From positions 310,001 through 374,000 of the forward strand of contig CAMJPC010000001.1 of the NCBI GenBank assembly GCA_946407705.1: a DNA stretch of 64,000 nucleotides. The letters are read 5' to 3'. The position numbers were made by a program, and so were the translations under genes. This document shows positions 8,040-16,624 of this stretch, in pieces. Origin of the DNA: an uncultured Clostridia bacterium. GTDB lineage: Bacteria > Bacillota > Clostridia > Saccharofermentanales > Saccharofermentanaceae. Numbering within the stretch: the stretch's first letter is position 1; each line of letters begins with the position of its first letter. Below the pieces are notes generated by a model, which saw only the letters and a program-made list of their open reading frames with translations, was not told the DNA's origin and made no database searches.

Positions 8040-9530
8040 TCAAGCATCCCCCTCTGCACTGTTATTTGTCTTACGTGCTGCCAAAGAGCAGACAACATTT
8101 ATCTGCCAGCCGCTATCACCGTTCTTATCCTGGATGGCGGCATAACCCGTATAATCGACTTTCTCGAATTTGTCCATCTTCATGAGATCAGCGATGAACT
8201 GGTTGATCAGTTCAACTTCGGCGGACTGGGCCGTAATGCTGAAGATTCCCGTATTTGAATCGTAGGAATTAACGATGACCTTTACTCCATATTTGTCAGC
8301 AGCAGTCTTGATAATCTTATTGACTTCCGAATCCGGGATCGGATAGGAGTCCAGATACTTATGAAGCATATTGAGACCACCCTGCCTGCTTCCGACACCC
8401 GTGATGACACCGGAGATCTCCTCGTATCTGAGAACATCCTGGAGCGTTGCGGGATCGCTGTTCTGCCTGTTAAGCTCCGCAAGCTGATTCGATCTGATAA
8501 TTACAAAGACCATTATCGTTCCGTAGATCAAAGCAAGCAGTACCAGGAAACCTATCGCAGGGACCAATACCCTGAGCAGGTTCTGTTTCCTGATGAACTT
8601 GTCCGCACTCTTCTTGTTGGCTGTCAGGATGTCGAGCCTTGAAGCGCTCATCCTTGCAAGACCGGCTACCGGATAAACGAAATACGGGAACTGCTTTGCG
8701 TTTTCTTTTACATTGACATAACTCGGGCAGTTGACCGCTGACAGATGGATCGAACTGTCGATCTCGCCCATGTCTTCGGCGAGCCTTGCAACCTGCTGCT
8801 CACCGATACCCGCAAACTGGAGTTCTTCGATCGGATCATCGATCTTCTGCGTGGAAGCGAACTGACGTATCTCGGAAATGGCACCGAATATCTCTTTTGC
8901 GAACTCGCCTGAACCGGGCTGGTTAAATACACGTTTTGTCGAATGGTAGAAATACTGACCTTTTGCGAAGAAGATAGTAACGAGTGACGTTCCGTCAAGG
9001 ATCATGTAGACGACTGTCCTGTTGCGTGTCGTTCCCTTCAGAAGATTGATCGCGAGGTTGACGCCGTCATGGATATCGATAAGCTTTATTCCCGCTCTTG
9101 CGAAAATGCTTACATACGTATCGATGAACTGGCCGTCAGCCGTCTCGGCCGTGACCTTCTGGGTCTTGGCCTTGGGATCCTTTTCGATCATATACCAGGC
9201 GGATACAGGCTTGGAAAGTCTGCTGTCCTTGGTCTCACGCTGAACATACTCCGTAGTCTTCTTGTCAGGCATCATCGGCATGTCGATGATGTTGGCACGG
9301 AGTTGAGGGCTGTTCAGGATCAGAGTGACATCGTTCTTCGGAAGCTTGTTGATCCTCCAGCACTCCTGGATCGCCGTAACCAGAGCCGTCTCGTCCATAA
9401 CAACGCCATTAAGAACGGCACCGCCCGGAACACCGACAGATACGAGGCGCTTGACCTTGATACCCTTTGAGGTACCTGGGCCCACTACGATCTGAATGTT
9501 CGTATTAGATAAAAATACAGTTACAGACAT
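8040..9530 (-). CDS. pilMN: Fused PilM-PilN pilus assembly protein
   Basis: Residues 1 to about 310 resemble PilM, an actin-like nucleotide-binding protein on the cytoplasmic membrane face. A strong membrane span (about 330-355, LLRVLVPAIGFLVLLALIYG) follows, then a PilN-like extracytoplasmic domain (about 360-490). In most bacteria PilM and PilN are separate and the short PilN tail binds PilM; here they are covalently joined, as reported for clostridial pilMN. The gene lies between pilC and pilO. The actin-like fold is inferred from layout and context rather than from sharply recognisable motifs. Confidence 0.8.
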   Translation of the reverse strand: MSVTVFLSNTNIQIVVGPGTSKGIKVKRLVSVGVPGGAVLNGVVMDETALVTAIQECWRINKLPKNDVTLILNSPQLRANIIDMPMMPDKKTTEYVQRETKDSRLSKPVSAWYMIEKDPKAKTQKVTAETADGQFIDTYVSIFARAGIKLIDIHDGVNLAINLLKGTTRNRTVVYMILDGTSLVTIFFAKGQYFYHSTKRVFNQPGSGEFAKEIFGAISEIRQFASTQKIDDPIEELQFAGIGEQQVARLAEDMGEIDSSIHLSAVNCPSYVNVKENAKQFPYFVYPVAGLARMSASRLDILTANKKSADKFIRKQNLLRVLVPAIGFLVLLALIYGTIMVFVIIRSNQLAELNRQNSDPATLQDVLRYEEISGVITGVGSRQGGLNMLHKYLDSYPIPDSEVNKIIKTAADKYGVKVIVNSYDSNTGIFSITAQSAEVELINQFIADLMKMDKFEKVDYTGYAAIQDKNGDSGWQINVVCSLAARKTNNSAEGDA

Positions 9531-9548
9531 ACGCTTTTCTTACCTTTC

Positions 9549-10745
9549 TTATACACCTGCACCTATAGTCGAATAGGAGTCATAAATAGGCTTGATTACC
9601 GCTATGATAACGAAGCCGACGATGACAGCCATGATGACGATCATTACCGGTTCGATATAAGAGGTCAACTTTACGAGAGCCTGTCTGGAATAGAAGTCCA
9701 GATCGTTAGCTACTGATTCGAGCATCGGAGCGAGCATACCCGTTTCCTCACCGATCTTGATGGATGAAGGAAGCTTATAGACAAAGCCCTTTACGTCCCT
9801 GATCGATTCGGAGATGGAACTGCCGCCTGCAACCTTCTTCAATACATCATCGAACTGAGCTTCAATGTAGGAATTGCCGATGGTGCTTTTCGCGATGTCG
9901 ATACAGTTGTAGATCGCGATGCCGCCTGCATAAAGCGAGCTGAGCGTTCTGGCGAATCTTGCTGAGTAGATGACTTTGGTAAGTTTGCCCCAGGGGCCCA
10001 ACGTCTTGATCTTATCGATCTGATAACGTACCGAGGGAAGTCTCAATATGATCTTTCCGAAAACGACCGCCAGGAAAACGACGATTATTATGATGTACCA
10101 CTTCGTAGCGACAAATTCGGATATTGCCATGAGGATCCTGGTGGGAAGCGGCAATGAAGGCAGGCTTTCAAAGAGTTCCTTGAACTGCGGCAATACGTAA
10201 CCGAAAAGGATGGCTACGACCGCCACGATAAGAACGCTGAGGATCTTAGGATATGTGAGCGAGCTCTTTACCTGCTGTTCGAGCTCATTCTCTTCCGTAT
10301 AGTGGGCGGCAAGTCTCATCGCGGTATCGTCAAGATTACCGGTCTGCTCTGCAGCTCTCATCATGAAAATGAAGAGCGTGGGGAATGTCGGATCAAGCTC
10401 TTCCATGGCATTGGAAAGAGCGATACCCTGAACGATCCTGTCACGGAGCTTAAGATAAACATCGCGCTCGTATGTATCGATCGACTCATCATGAGCGATG
10501 ATATCGAGTGCTTTGATCAGGCTTACGCCGGCTTTGGTAAGCGTACCGAGCTGTCTCGCGAAGTCTGCAAGCTGGGCTTTCTTAAGAGGCTTCAGAGCAA
10601 TCCTTCTTACAACGGGGGTTGCTTCCAAAAGAGTAAGTCCCTCATCGTGGAACCTCTTCTGAAGCGCAGCACTGTCAGCCGCGTCCGTACGGCCTTTTAG
10701 GATCTTACCGCTCGAATCCTGAGCACGATACTTATATTCAGGCAT
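9549..10745 (-). CDS. pilC: Type IV pilus inner-membrane platform protein PilC
   Basis: This polytopic platform protein couples PilB to pilin insertion. The 398 residues begin with MPEYKYRAQDSSGKILKG, typical for GspF/PilC. Two homologous T2SSF domains (about 60-185 and 265-390) are separated by and end in membrane spans, with the conserved GxxL-type turn near GISLVKAL-like and ETGMLAPMLE segments. Length matches the family (about 400). AAAGGATTAACGT precedes the ATG. Confidence 0.93.
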   Translation of the reverse strand: MPEYKYRAQDSSGKILKGRTDAADSAALQKRFHDEGLTLLEATPVVRRIALKPLKKAQLADFARQLGTLTKAGVSLIKALDIIAHDESIDTYERDVYLKLRDRIVQGIALSNAMEELDPTFPTLFIFMMRAAEQTGNLDDTAMRLAAHYTEENELEQQVKSSLTYPKILSVLIVAVVAILFGYVLPQFKELFESLPSLPLPTRILMAISEFVATKWYIIIIVVFLAVVFGKIILRLPSVRYQIDKIKTLGPWGKLTKVIYSARFARTLSSLYAGGIAIYNCIDIAKSTIGNSYIEAQFDDVLKKVAGGSSISESIRDVKGFVYKLPSSIKIGEETGMLAPMLESVANDLDFYSRQALVKLTSYIEPVMIVIMAVIVGFVIIAVIKPIYDSYSTIGAGV

Positions 10746-10765
10746 ACGTTAATCCTTTCCCTTTA

Positions 10766-11278
10766 TCAATCAGATTCGTAGTTCAAGATATTGAACGAAT
10801 ACGTAACGGTCCAGGTTCCCATCATCTGGTTAATCTTTCCGTTTTCCGCGGTCTTTCCGGTATACTTGTCAGCCGTGTAAGTGACGGTATAAAAGCCTTT
10901 CCTGTATTCAAACCTTAAAGGCTCATTGTCTTTCTCATCCCATGCATACAAAGTTACCTGGCCCTTACGCGTCGAAACGGCTTCAATGTCTTCAGCCGCA
11001 CCGTCAATAAGACCGGTGATCTCGGAAGGATCATATATGCAGGAATTCTGACCATAATACTGGGTGCCCACAAACTTGAGAGCCGTTCTTACATCTTTAG
11101 CTTCACGGAAAACTGCTCTGCCTTTAGCGGTGATAACCGTAGAGACAATAACAAATGCCGCAACAAGAATGACGAGCACGAATTCTATACTGTATCGCCT
11201 GATCCAGTCAGCAATACGACGCCTATAGAAAATAGTGCCTTCCTGAGTCTCTCTGTTTAAGTTCGAAGTGTTCGCCAA
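10766..11278 (-). CDS. Single-span protein of the pilus operon, function unknown
   Basis: I do not recognise this protein. Of about 170 residues, roughly 30 are cytoplasmic and Arg-rich, then comes one membrane span (about 32-55, YSIEFVLVILVAAFVIVSTV) and an extracytoplasmic domain rich in Tyr and Thr. There is no Gly-Phe-Thr-Leu-x-Glu prepilin signal, so it is probably not a pilin. I chose the TTG at 11278 because GGAGGG lies about 6 bases upstream. It sits between the large minor pilin and pilC on one transcript, which suggests an assembly or secretin-independent envelope role. The assembly role is inferred. Confidence 0.7.
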   Translation of the reverse strand: MANTSNLNRETQEGTIFYRRRIADWIRRYSIEFVLVILVAAFVIVSTVITAKGRAVFREAKDVRTALKFVGTQYYGQNSCIYDPSEITGLIDGAAEDIEAVSTRKGQVTLYAWDEKDNEPLRFEYRKGFYTVTYTADKYTGKTAENGKINQMMGTWTVTYSFNILNYESD

Positions 11279-11375
11279 AACACCCTCCAAAACACCTTTA
11301 TCGTATTGCCAAAGAACTTATCAAGTCCTTTTAAGATTTTAACACAAATGTGCCGCTTATTCCGTTACCCCTTGA

Positions 11376-12893
11376 TTACGGATTCGTCTGAGTCTGTGTC
11401 TGCTCTTCCGACTGGTCGATCGTCACTTTCTTTCCCTGCTTATAAGGAATGACAGCCAGCGTGTTTATGATGTTTTTCATGCTGGCATTGGTGAAATCGT
11501 TGGGATAGACAGTCATCCTCGCACCGTCGGTATCGGTATCGAGCAGATCCGTAGCATCGAAAGAATATGCGAAGTACGGAGTCTTCTCTGTATGGTCGCT
11601 GTTATACTCGCCTGACACGTAAGAAATCTGAAGCTTAACCTTCTGAAGCTTTGATCTTATGGAAGTCGAGTTCGATGAATCGTAATCGTTACCGTTCGTA
11701 TTGATGTAGAACTGGGCATCAATGGTAATGCTCCTTATCGTTTTATTCTCAACGAAGTCGCCGTAATCCACCGGAATCGTTTCAACGGTAACAGGATGTC
11801 CGTTAACGGTTTCGCCTTCACCCTTGTTCTTGAGCTCCGTATAATCCTCTGAACGGTCTAAATCGCCTACATCATCACCGTCGTGCATAAAGCTCTCGTT
11901 AAGGATAAGCACCTTGGAAACATCGCTGCCATTCAGGAGCTCGATCTTGTAGTAAAGCTTTGCACCTTTTGTTCCCATCAGATTAGCTTTGTCGAGTGTT
12001 GCGGTCCAGGAAAGCCAGATGTGCTTTTCAAGGATGGGATCATTGGTTTCTCCTTCACCTGCGTTTCCGCCTGTGCCTGCGTTGCCACCCGCTCCGGGAT
12101 TTCCGCCCGTACCGGGATCAGGAGTGGGAGAAACCTCGACCATGACATTCTCAGCCACGAATCTTCTGAGAACGATCTGAGCCTGAGGGAGATGAACCGT
12201 ATCTATCGTATGACCCTTATATCCCTCGTAGTAACCTACAAGGCTGGTATTTCTTCTGGTCGTATAATCTCTTGCCGGGACTGTTGCTCCCCAGCCGTTC
12301 TTATCGTGGGTATTTACGAATACCGATACGCATCTTGCCGACTTGTGGACATTCTTATAAGCATCCAATGACTTCTCTGCTACGAATTCGGCCGTGATCG
12401 TACCCGAGAAGATAGATGCATCGTAGAAATACGGCTGGATCAGATTCTTTAACAGAGTACTCGCATCACTGGTACTCCCCGGATAGTATGTGAGAACATA
12501 GCGCATATGGACCGACTCATTCGGCTTGCTGTTGCTCTTGGGAAAACTTGCATAGTCTGATTCTGAGTAATCCACGTCATAATCCGGATTTTCAAGTTTG
12601 TTTGAACCAGTAGACGCAAGAGCTGTTCCATAGTTTTTAAGATAATCAGTCCAGTTATCAATGGTGCCGGCTTTTTCTCTTTGCTCGAGAGCAGTCTGCG
12701 CAGCATTATAGATTATCTCCGCATTGGCCTGATTCTGATTGAATTTGGATCTCTTTACATAACCGACTGCCGTGATAATACCCGATGCGGCAAGTATAGC
12801 CATGACAGAAAGCACAACAATAAGCTCAACAAGAGTAAAACCCTTGCCGGACTTGAACTTGGTGAACCGTTTAGAGCACTTGCCTGCTGCCAT
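11376..12893 (-). CDS. Large two-part minor prepilin
   Basis: The leader runs to Gly18 (KSGKG), then FTLVELIVVLSVMAILAASG with Glu5, a standard class III signal. The mature protein is about 487 residues, far longer than a major pilin. A first domain (about 50-245) is followed by a Pro/Gly/Asn-rich flexible linker (about 250-285, repeated GGNAG) and a second beta-rich domain with many Asp/Asn (about 290-480). The end is Gln/Thr-rich. It is the first gene of the pilus operon. I used the ATG at 12893 with AAAGGAG 9 bases upstream. It could be a specialised tip subunit like clostridial PilK, but no family is assigned. Confidence 0.85.
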   Translation of the reverse strand: MAAGKCSKRFTKFKSGKGFTLVELIVVLSVMAILAASGIITAVGYVKRSKFNQNQANAEIIYNAAQTALEQREKAGTIDNWTDYLKNYGTALASTGSNKLENPDYDVDYSESDYASFPKSNSKPNESVHMRYVLTYYPGSTSDASTLLKNLIQPYFYDASIFSGTITAEFVAEKSLDAYKNVHKSARCVSVFVNTHDKNGWGATVPARDYTTRRNTSLVGYYEGYKGHTIDTVHLPQAQIVLRRFVAENVMVEVSPTPDPGTGGNPGAGGNAGTGGNAGEGETNDPILEKHIWLSWTATLDKANLMGTKGAKLYYKIELLNGSDVSKVLILNESFMHDGDDVGDLDRSEDYTELKNKGEGETVNGHPVTVETIPVDYGDFVENKTIRSITIDAQFYINTNGNDYDSSNSTSIRSKLQKVKLQISYVSGEYNSDHTEKTPYFAYSFDATDLLDTDTDGARMTVYPNDFTNASMKNIINTLAVIPYKQGKKVTIDQSEEQTQTQTNP

Positions 12894-12958
12894 TCCCAAA
12901 AACTCCTTTTAATTGCAAATGAGCAAAAAGTCCGAAAATGCTAACTTCTCTTAAACAT

Positions 12959-12987
12959 ATTTTAGAATTGAGGCGAAAATGTGTCAA
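12959..12987 (-). promoter_or_regulatory. Sigma-A promoter of the pilus assembly operon
   Basis: A consensus -35 TTGACA (minus strand, 12982-12987) and -10 TAAAAT (12959-12964) have a 17-base spacer. The predicted start leaves a leader of about 60 bases before the first pilus gene, too short for a cyclic-di-GMP riboswitch. Confidence 0.8.
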
Positions 12988-12996
12988 ATTACCTTT

Positions 12997-13015
12997 TTGT
13001 TAATTGAATTAACAA
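12997..13015. promoter_or_regulatory. Perfect dyad just upstream of the pilus operon promoter
   Basis: TTGTTAATTGAATTAACAA is an 8-bp perfect inverted repeat around TGA, ending 9 bases upstream of the operon -35. No T-run suitable for termination accompanies it, and its position suits an activator or repressor. Confidence 0.45.
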
Positions 13016-13116
13016 TTTAAGAACATGATTATTAATCTATAAACATCCCCCGTTCCGTTCCGGCTGTCCTGACCGCCATCCCTTCCCGTTATCTTTCCGG
13101 GACCGGTCATTAGCCC

Positions 13117-13133
13117 GTGTAACATTGTTACAC
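13117..13133. promoter_or_regulatory. Palindrome in the divergent pilus/zinc-ribbon intergenic region
   Basis: GTGTAACATTGTTACAC is a perfect 17-base palindrome about 130 bases upstream of the pilus promoter and 55 bases upstream of the rightward promoter. The same 15-base core recurs at 57542-57556, where it forms part of a terminator stem. The rest of this 361-base gap (12894-13254) holds the two promoters and otherwise nothing I can identify. Confidence 0.4.
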
Positions 13134-13188
13134 TGTTAAAACGACGCATTATCAACGGGTTTTCGCATACGATTCTTCAAAAAACACT

Positions 13189-13218
13189 TTGTAAAGAGCG
13201 CTTGATACTATATATTAT
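13189..13218 (+). promoter_or_regulatory. Candidate promoter of the zinc-ribbon membrane gene
   Basis: TTGTAA (13189-13194) is followed after 16-18 bases by overlapping TATATT/TATTAT, placing transcription about 30 bases before the GGAGGA ribosome site. Confidence 0.45.
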
Positions 13219-13254
13219 TTGTATCGAATAAAGGATAGATTAAAGGAGGATTTT

Positions 13255-13965
13255 ATGGTCTATTGCAAAAAATGCGGAGCTCCGATGAGCGACAATGCAC
13301 TTGAATGCGGAAAATGCGGAACGCCGGTCAACTCGGAGAATGCAGACAGCTTACGTAAGGGGGATCTCATCAGGCAGCTTGAGAGGTATAAGGTTCTTCT
13401 TTCAGAGGTCAGTGAACTTAATTCCATGATCAAGCCGGCTGAGAATTTCCCTACATCACTTGACACGACTTTTAAGAAAAGGGCATTCATGAGGTTCTTC
13501 TGGCCCTTCCTCGTCGGCGGTGTCGTAACAGGCTCCATTGTTTCATACATTTCCGTATTCTCTTCGATGACAAGGATCCAGAACATGGTTCCTCATTCAA
13601 TGACGAAGGAACAGGCTTCTATGGAAGCCAGCAAAATGGTAACCGAGATGTACGGCGGATACTTTCTTGCCATTGTTATAGCGATCGGAATAATCATTTG
13701 CGGCGTAATCATCGCGAAAAAGAAGCAGGCTGCTTTCAACCAGAATGCTGATTTCATGGCACAAAGACAGAAAGAGAGATATGAACAGGGCATTCAGAAT
13801 GATAAGATGATCGCCATTCTCAAGGAAGATCTTTTCGAACTGAGAAGATATGAAGGCCTGGTTCCCGAAGATTACCAGACACCTGAGCTCGTATCCCAGA
13901 TAATCGACCTCATCAGAAATGACAAGGCAACGACGGTAGAAGAAGCCATCCAATTACTCGGCTGA
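13255..13965 (+). CDS. Zinc-ribbon membrane protein, function unknown
   Basis: The first 25 residues form a zinc ribbon (CKKCGAP and CGKCGTP). A charged segment (30-75), two membrane spans (about 82-105 and 138-160) and a cytoplasmic, coiled-coil-prone Gln/Glu/Lys tail follow, 236 residues in all. AAAGGAGGA lies 5 bases before the ATG at 13255, so the longer upstream frame is not used. It is transcribed away from the pilus operon and ends at a hairpin shared with ftsH. No specific function can be given. Confidence 0.85.
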   Translation: MVYCKKCGAPMSDNALECGKCGTPVNSENADSLRKGDLIRQLERYKVLLSEVSELNSMIKPAENFPTSLDTTFKKRAFMRFFWPFLVGGVVTGSIVSYISVFSSMTRIQNMVPHSMTKEQASMEASKMVTEMYGGYFLAIVIAIGIIICGVIIAKKKQAAFNQNADFMAQRQKERYEQGIQNDKMIAILKEDLFELRRYEGLVPEDYQTPELVSQIIDLIRNDKATTVEEAIQLLG

Positions 13966-13990
13966 CATCAGATCAACAGAACACAAACAA

Positions 13991-14019
13991 AAGAGGTTGC
14001 CCCGATCGGACAACCTCTT
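13991..14019. terminator. Bidirectional terminator between the zinc-ribbon gene and ftsH
   Basis: The 9-bp stem AAGAGGTTG / CAACCTCTT has an 11-base loop. TTCTTATTG follows on the plus strand and a T-rich tract follows on the minus strand, so it can serve both convergent genes. Confidence 0.85.
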
Positions 14020-14040
14020 CTTATTGCAATGTTTTCCTTA

Positions 14041-16092
14041 TCAGTCCGTCGGACCGGGATCGTTATTGAAGTCGCGGTTTGCAGCTTCAGCAGGCCATGT
14101 CGGAGCGCTGTCCTCAGACTTTTCAGCTGGAGTCTCTTCCGGTGCCTGAGATTCGGGTTCCTTGACTTCAGCAACAGGCTCTTCAGTCTCAGTCTTCTCT
14201 GTTACGTGGATCGCCTCATCCGGGAATACCTTGGAAAGGTCACCGTTATTAACGTAGATCTTCTCAAAGTCAGGTCCGTCAACCGTGAGCTTCTTCATGA
14301 GTCTCTGTGCAAGGCCTTCAACGATAGCCTGCTTCTCGATCAGGATGCGCTTGGTCTCTGCATAGCACTCGTCAATGATGGCCTTGATCTCGGCGTCTAT
14401 GGCTGCGGCGGTCTGCTCGGAATAACTCTGAACCTGACCCATGGAGTAGCCGAGGAAGACTTCCTCGTTCTCATCTCCGAAGACCATGTTGCGGAACTTC
14501 TTGGAAAGTCCGTAACGCTTGATCATGTTCTTTGCGATGTCGTTGCAGTGTCTGAGGTCTGAAGAAGCGCCTGTGGAAACCTCTCCAAGGAATATCTCCT
14601 CAGCTGCACGGCCTCCGAGGCTCATCTTGATCGTATCAAGGAGCATCTTCTCGGTGTAGTAGTCAGTATCCTCGATCGGCTTGTATGCGGTATATCCGCC
14701 CGCCTGACCTGCGGGAATGATGGTAACACGGTCAACCTTCTCGAATTCGGAAGTGGCGCGGAGAACTACCGCGTGGCCTGCCTCGTGATAAGAGGTAAGC
14801 TTCTTGACCTTGTCGGAAAGCTTCTTGGAATTCTTCTGAGGTCCCATCTGAACGCGGAACATAGCGTCAGTAACCTCAAGCATAGTAATCTCTTTCTTGT
14901 TGTGACGTGCCGTCATGAGAGCGGCTTCGTTAAGAAGGTTCTCAAGATCAGCTCCCGTGAAGCCGACTGTTGAAAGAGCAACTTCCCTGAGGCTTACGTC
15001 CCTTGCAAGGGGCTTGTTCTTTGCATGGATCTTGAGGATGGCTTCACGCTCATCAGCATCAGGCATGTTGACCATGATTCGTCTGTCAAATCTTCCGGGT
15101 CTCAAAAGTGCCGGGTCAAGAACGTCAACACGGTTTGTTGCTGCCATAACGATGATGTTTGAGTTAACGTCGAAACCGTCCATCTCAACGAGGATCTGGT
15201 TCAATGTCTGCTCACGCTCGTCCTGTCCGCCGCCAAGGCCTGCGCCTCTCTTACGGCCTACAGCATCGATCTCGTCGATGAAGACTACGGAAGGAGCTTC
15301 TCTCTTTGCGTCAGCGAAAAGCGATCTTACACGGGAAGCACCTACACCTACGAGCATCTCGACGAAGTCGGAACCGGAGATGTAGAAGAACTTAACTCCC
15401 GCCTCACCTGCTACTGCACGTGCAAGGAGCGTCTTACCCGTACCGGGAGCACCGTAAAGAAGTACACCCTTCGGGATCTTTGCTCCGAGCTGCTGATATT
15501 TCTTGGGGCTCTTTAAGAAGTCAACGATCTCAGAGAGCTCCTCTTTCTCTTCTACGGAACCTGCAACGTCGGCAAACTTGACCTTGACCTTATTCGGGTC
15601 AGATACTCTCGCGCGGTTGTTGCCGAAGCTGAATACGCTGCTGCCCTCTTTACTCTGTCTCGAGATGTTCACGAAGAGGACTACGATGATGATTCCCGCA
15701 AGAACGAGGCTTCCGATGTTCAGGATGATCGTCCAGTCGAACGGTTCTGTGTAGTTGTATTCCTTGATCTTGCCGGAAGCCTTTGCCTCCTGGAGCTTAG
15801 TGATAAGGTCGTCAACATACTCATAAGGGATCGACTGTGATAATTCGGCAGGCTGTCCCTGCTCGTTCTTATACTTGACGGTAACCACGGTACCCTTAAC
15901 TTCAACATTCTCGACTTCAATATCCGTGTTGTCGATATAACCCAACACATCAGACAGCTTGGCCTGTTCCTTCTTACCGTAATTGCCGCCGAATACGAAC
16001 GTCGAGAAAACGACGAGTACCACCAGCATGATCAGATAGAAAAACAGTCCTCCGAAACGCGGTCTGCTGTTGCCTTCACCTTTGTCAGACAT
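14041..16092 (-). CDS. ftsH: ATP-dependent zinc metalloprotease FtsH
   Basis: A membrane-anchored AAA+ protease that degrades misfolded membrane proteins and regulators. Two membrane spans (about 15-35 and 118-140) flank an extracytoplasmic domain. Walker A GAPGTGKT is near 211, followed by Walker B, and the zinc site HEAGH is near 436. The C-terminus (about 610-683) is an acidic Pro/Glu-rich tail longer than usual. It lies 7 bases downstream of hpt in the tilS-hpt-ftsH order found across Firmicutes. Confidence 0.97.
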   Translation of the reverse strand: MSDKGEGNSRPRFGGLFFYLIMLVVLVVFSTFVFGGNYGKKEQAKLSDVLGYIDNTDIEVENVEVKGTVVTVKYKNEQGQPAELSQSIPYEYVDDLITKLQEAKASGKIKEYNYTEPFDWTIILNIGSLVLAGIIIVVLFVNISRQSKEGSSVFSFGNNRARVSDPNKVKVKFADVAGSVEEKEELSEIVDFLKSPKKYQQLGAKIPKGVLLYGAPGTGKTLLARAVAGEAGVKFFYISGSDFVEMLVGVGASRVRSLFADAKREAPSVVFIDEIDAVGRKRGAGLGGGQDEREQTLNQILVEMDGFDVNSNIIVMAATNRVDVLDPALLRPGRFDRRIMVNMPDADEREAILKIHAKNKPLARDVSLREVALSTVGFTGADLENLLNEAALMTARHNKKEITMLEVTDAMFRVQMGPQKNSKKLSDKVKKLTSYHEAGHAVVLRATSEFEKVDRVTIIPAGQAGGYTAYKPIEDTDYYTEKMLLDTIKMSLGGRAAEEIFLGEVSTGASSDLRHCNDIAKNMIKRYGLSKKFRNMVFGDENEEVFLGYSMGQVQSYSEQTAAAIDAEIKAIIDECYAETKRILIEKQAIVEGLAQRLMKKLTVDGPDFEKIYVNNGDLSKVFPDEAIHVTEKTETEEPVAEVKEPESQAPEETPAEKSEDSAPTWPAEAANRDFNNDPGPTD

Positions 16093-16099
16093 TCTTAAC

Positions 16100-16624
16100 C
16101 TAAACCTTTCTAACGATCCTTATGTCGTCAAAATTCCTGTATTCCCCGTCGAGATCGAGGCCGTAGCCGACGATGAACTCGTCCGGGACCGTAAGCCCGT
16201 TGTAATCGGGCACGAAACTGTTAACTCTTCTTGCAGGCTTGTCGAAAGCCGTGCATACCTTCAGCGAGGCCGGGTTTCTCTTCTGAAGCTGCTCCATGAG
16301 AAGCGCAAGCGTCCTTCCGGTATCGACGATGTCTTCCACGATGAGGACATCCTTGCCTTCTATATCGTAACTCAGATCCTTCTTGATCTTGAGGACACCT
16401 GAAGAGACCTCGCCGACATAGCTTGATACCTGCATGAAGTCGACAGTTACCGGCATCTTAAGACGCCTTATCAGGTCGGAAGTGAAGATGAACGCGCCGG
16501 TAAGTATGCCTACGACAATAAGGTGCTTGCCTGCATAATCCTGATTGAGCTGACCGGCAAGTCTGTCGAGCATTTCTTCAATCTGATCATGCGTTACCAG
16601 AACCCTCGATGTGTCAATTGCCAT
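16100..16624 (-). CDS. hpt: Hypoxanthine-guanine phosphoribosyltransferase
   Basis: Purine salvage enzyme transferring phosphoribose from PRPP to hypoxanthine or guanine. The 174 residues carry the PRPP motif VLIVEDIVDTGRTL (about 93-106), and the C-terminal DEFIVGYGLDLDGEYRN segment is typical of bacterial Hpt. It overlaps the end of tilS by 11 bases and precedes ftsH by 7 bases, so the three are one operon. Confidence 0.96.
   Translation of the reverse strand: MAIDTSRVLVTHDQIEEMLDRLAGQLNQDYAGKHLIVVGILTGAFIFTSDLIRRLKMPVTVDFMQVSSYVGEVSSGVLKIKKDLSYDIEGKDVLIVEDIVDTGRTLALLMEQLQKRNPASLKVCTAFDKPARRVNSFVPDYNGLTVPDEFIVGYGLDLDGEYRNFDDIRIVRKV

Noticed and set aside
12893..12960. Cyclic-di-GMP riboswitch in the pilus operon leader
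   Set aside because: The leader from the predicted start is only about 60 bases and lacks the conserved GGCAAACC-type core; the pilin leader lacks it too.
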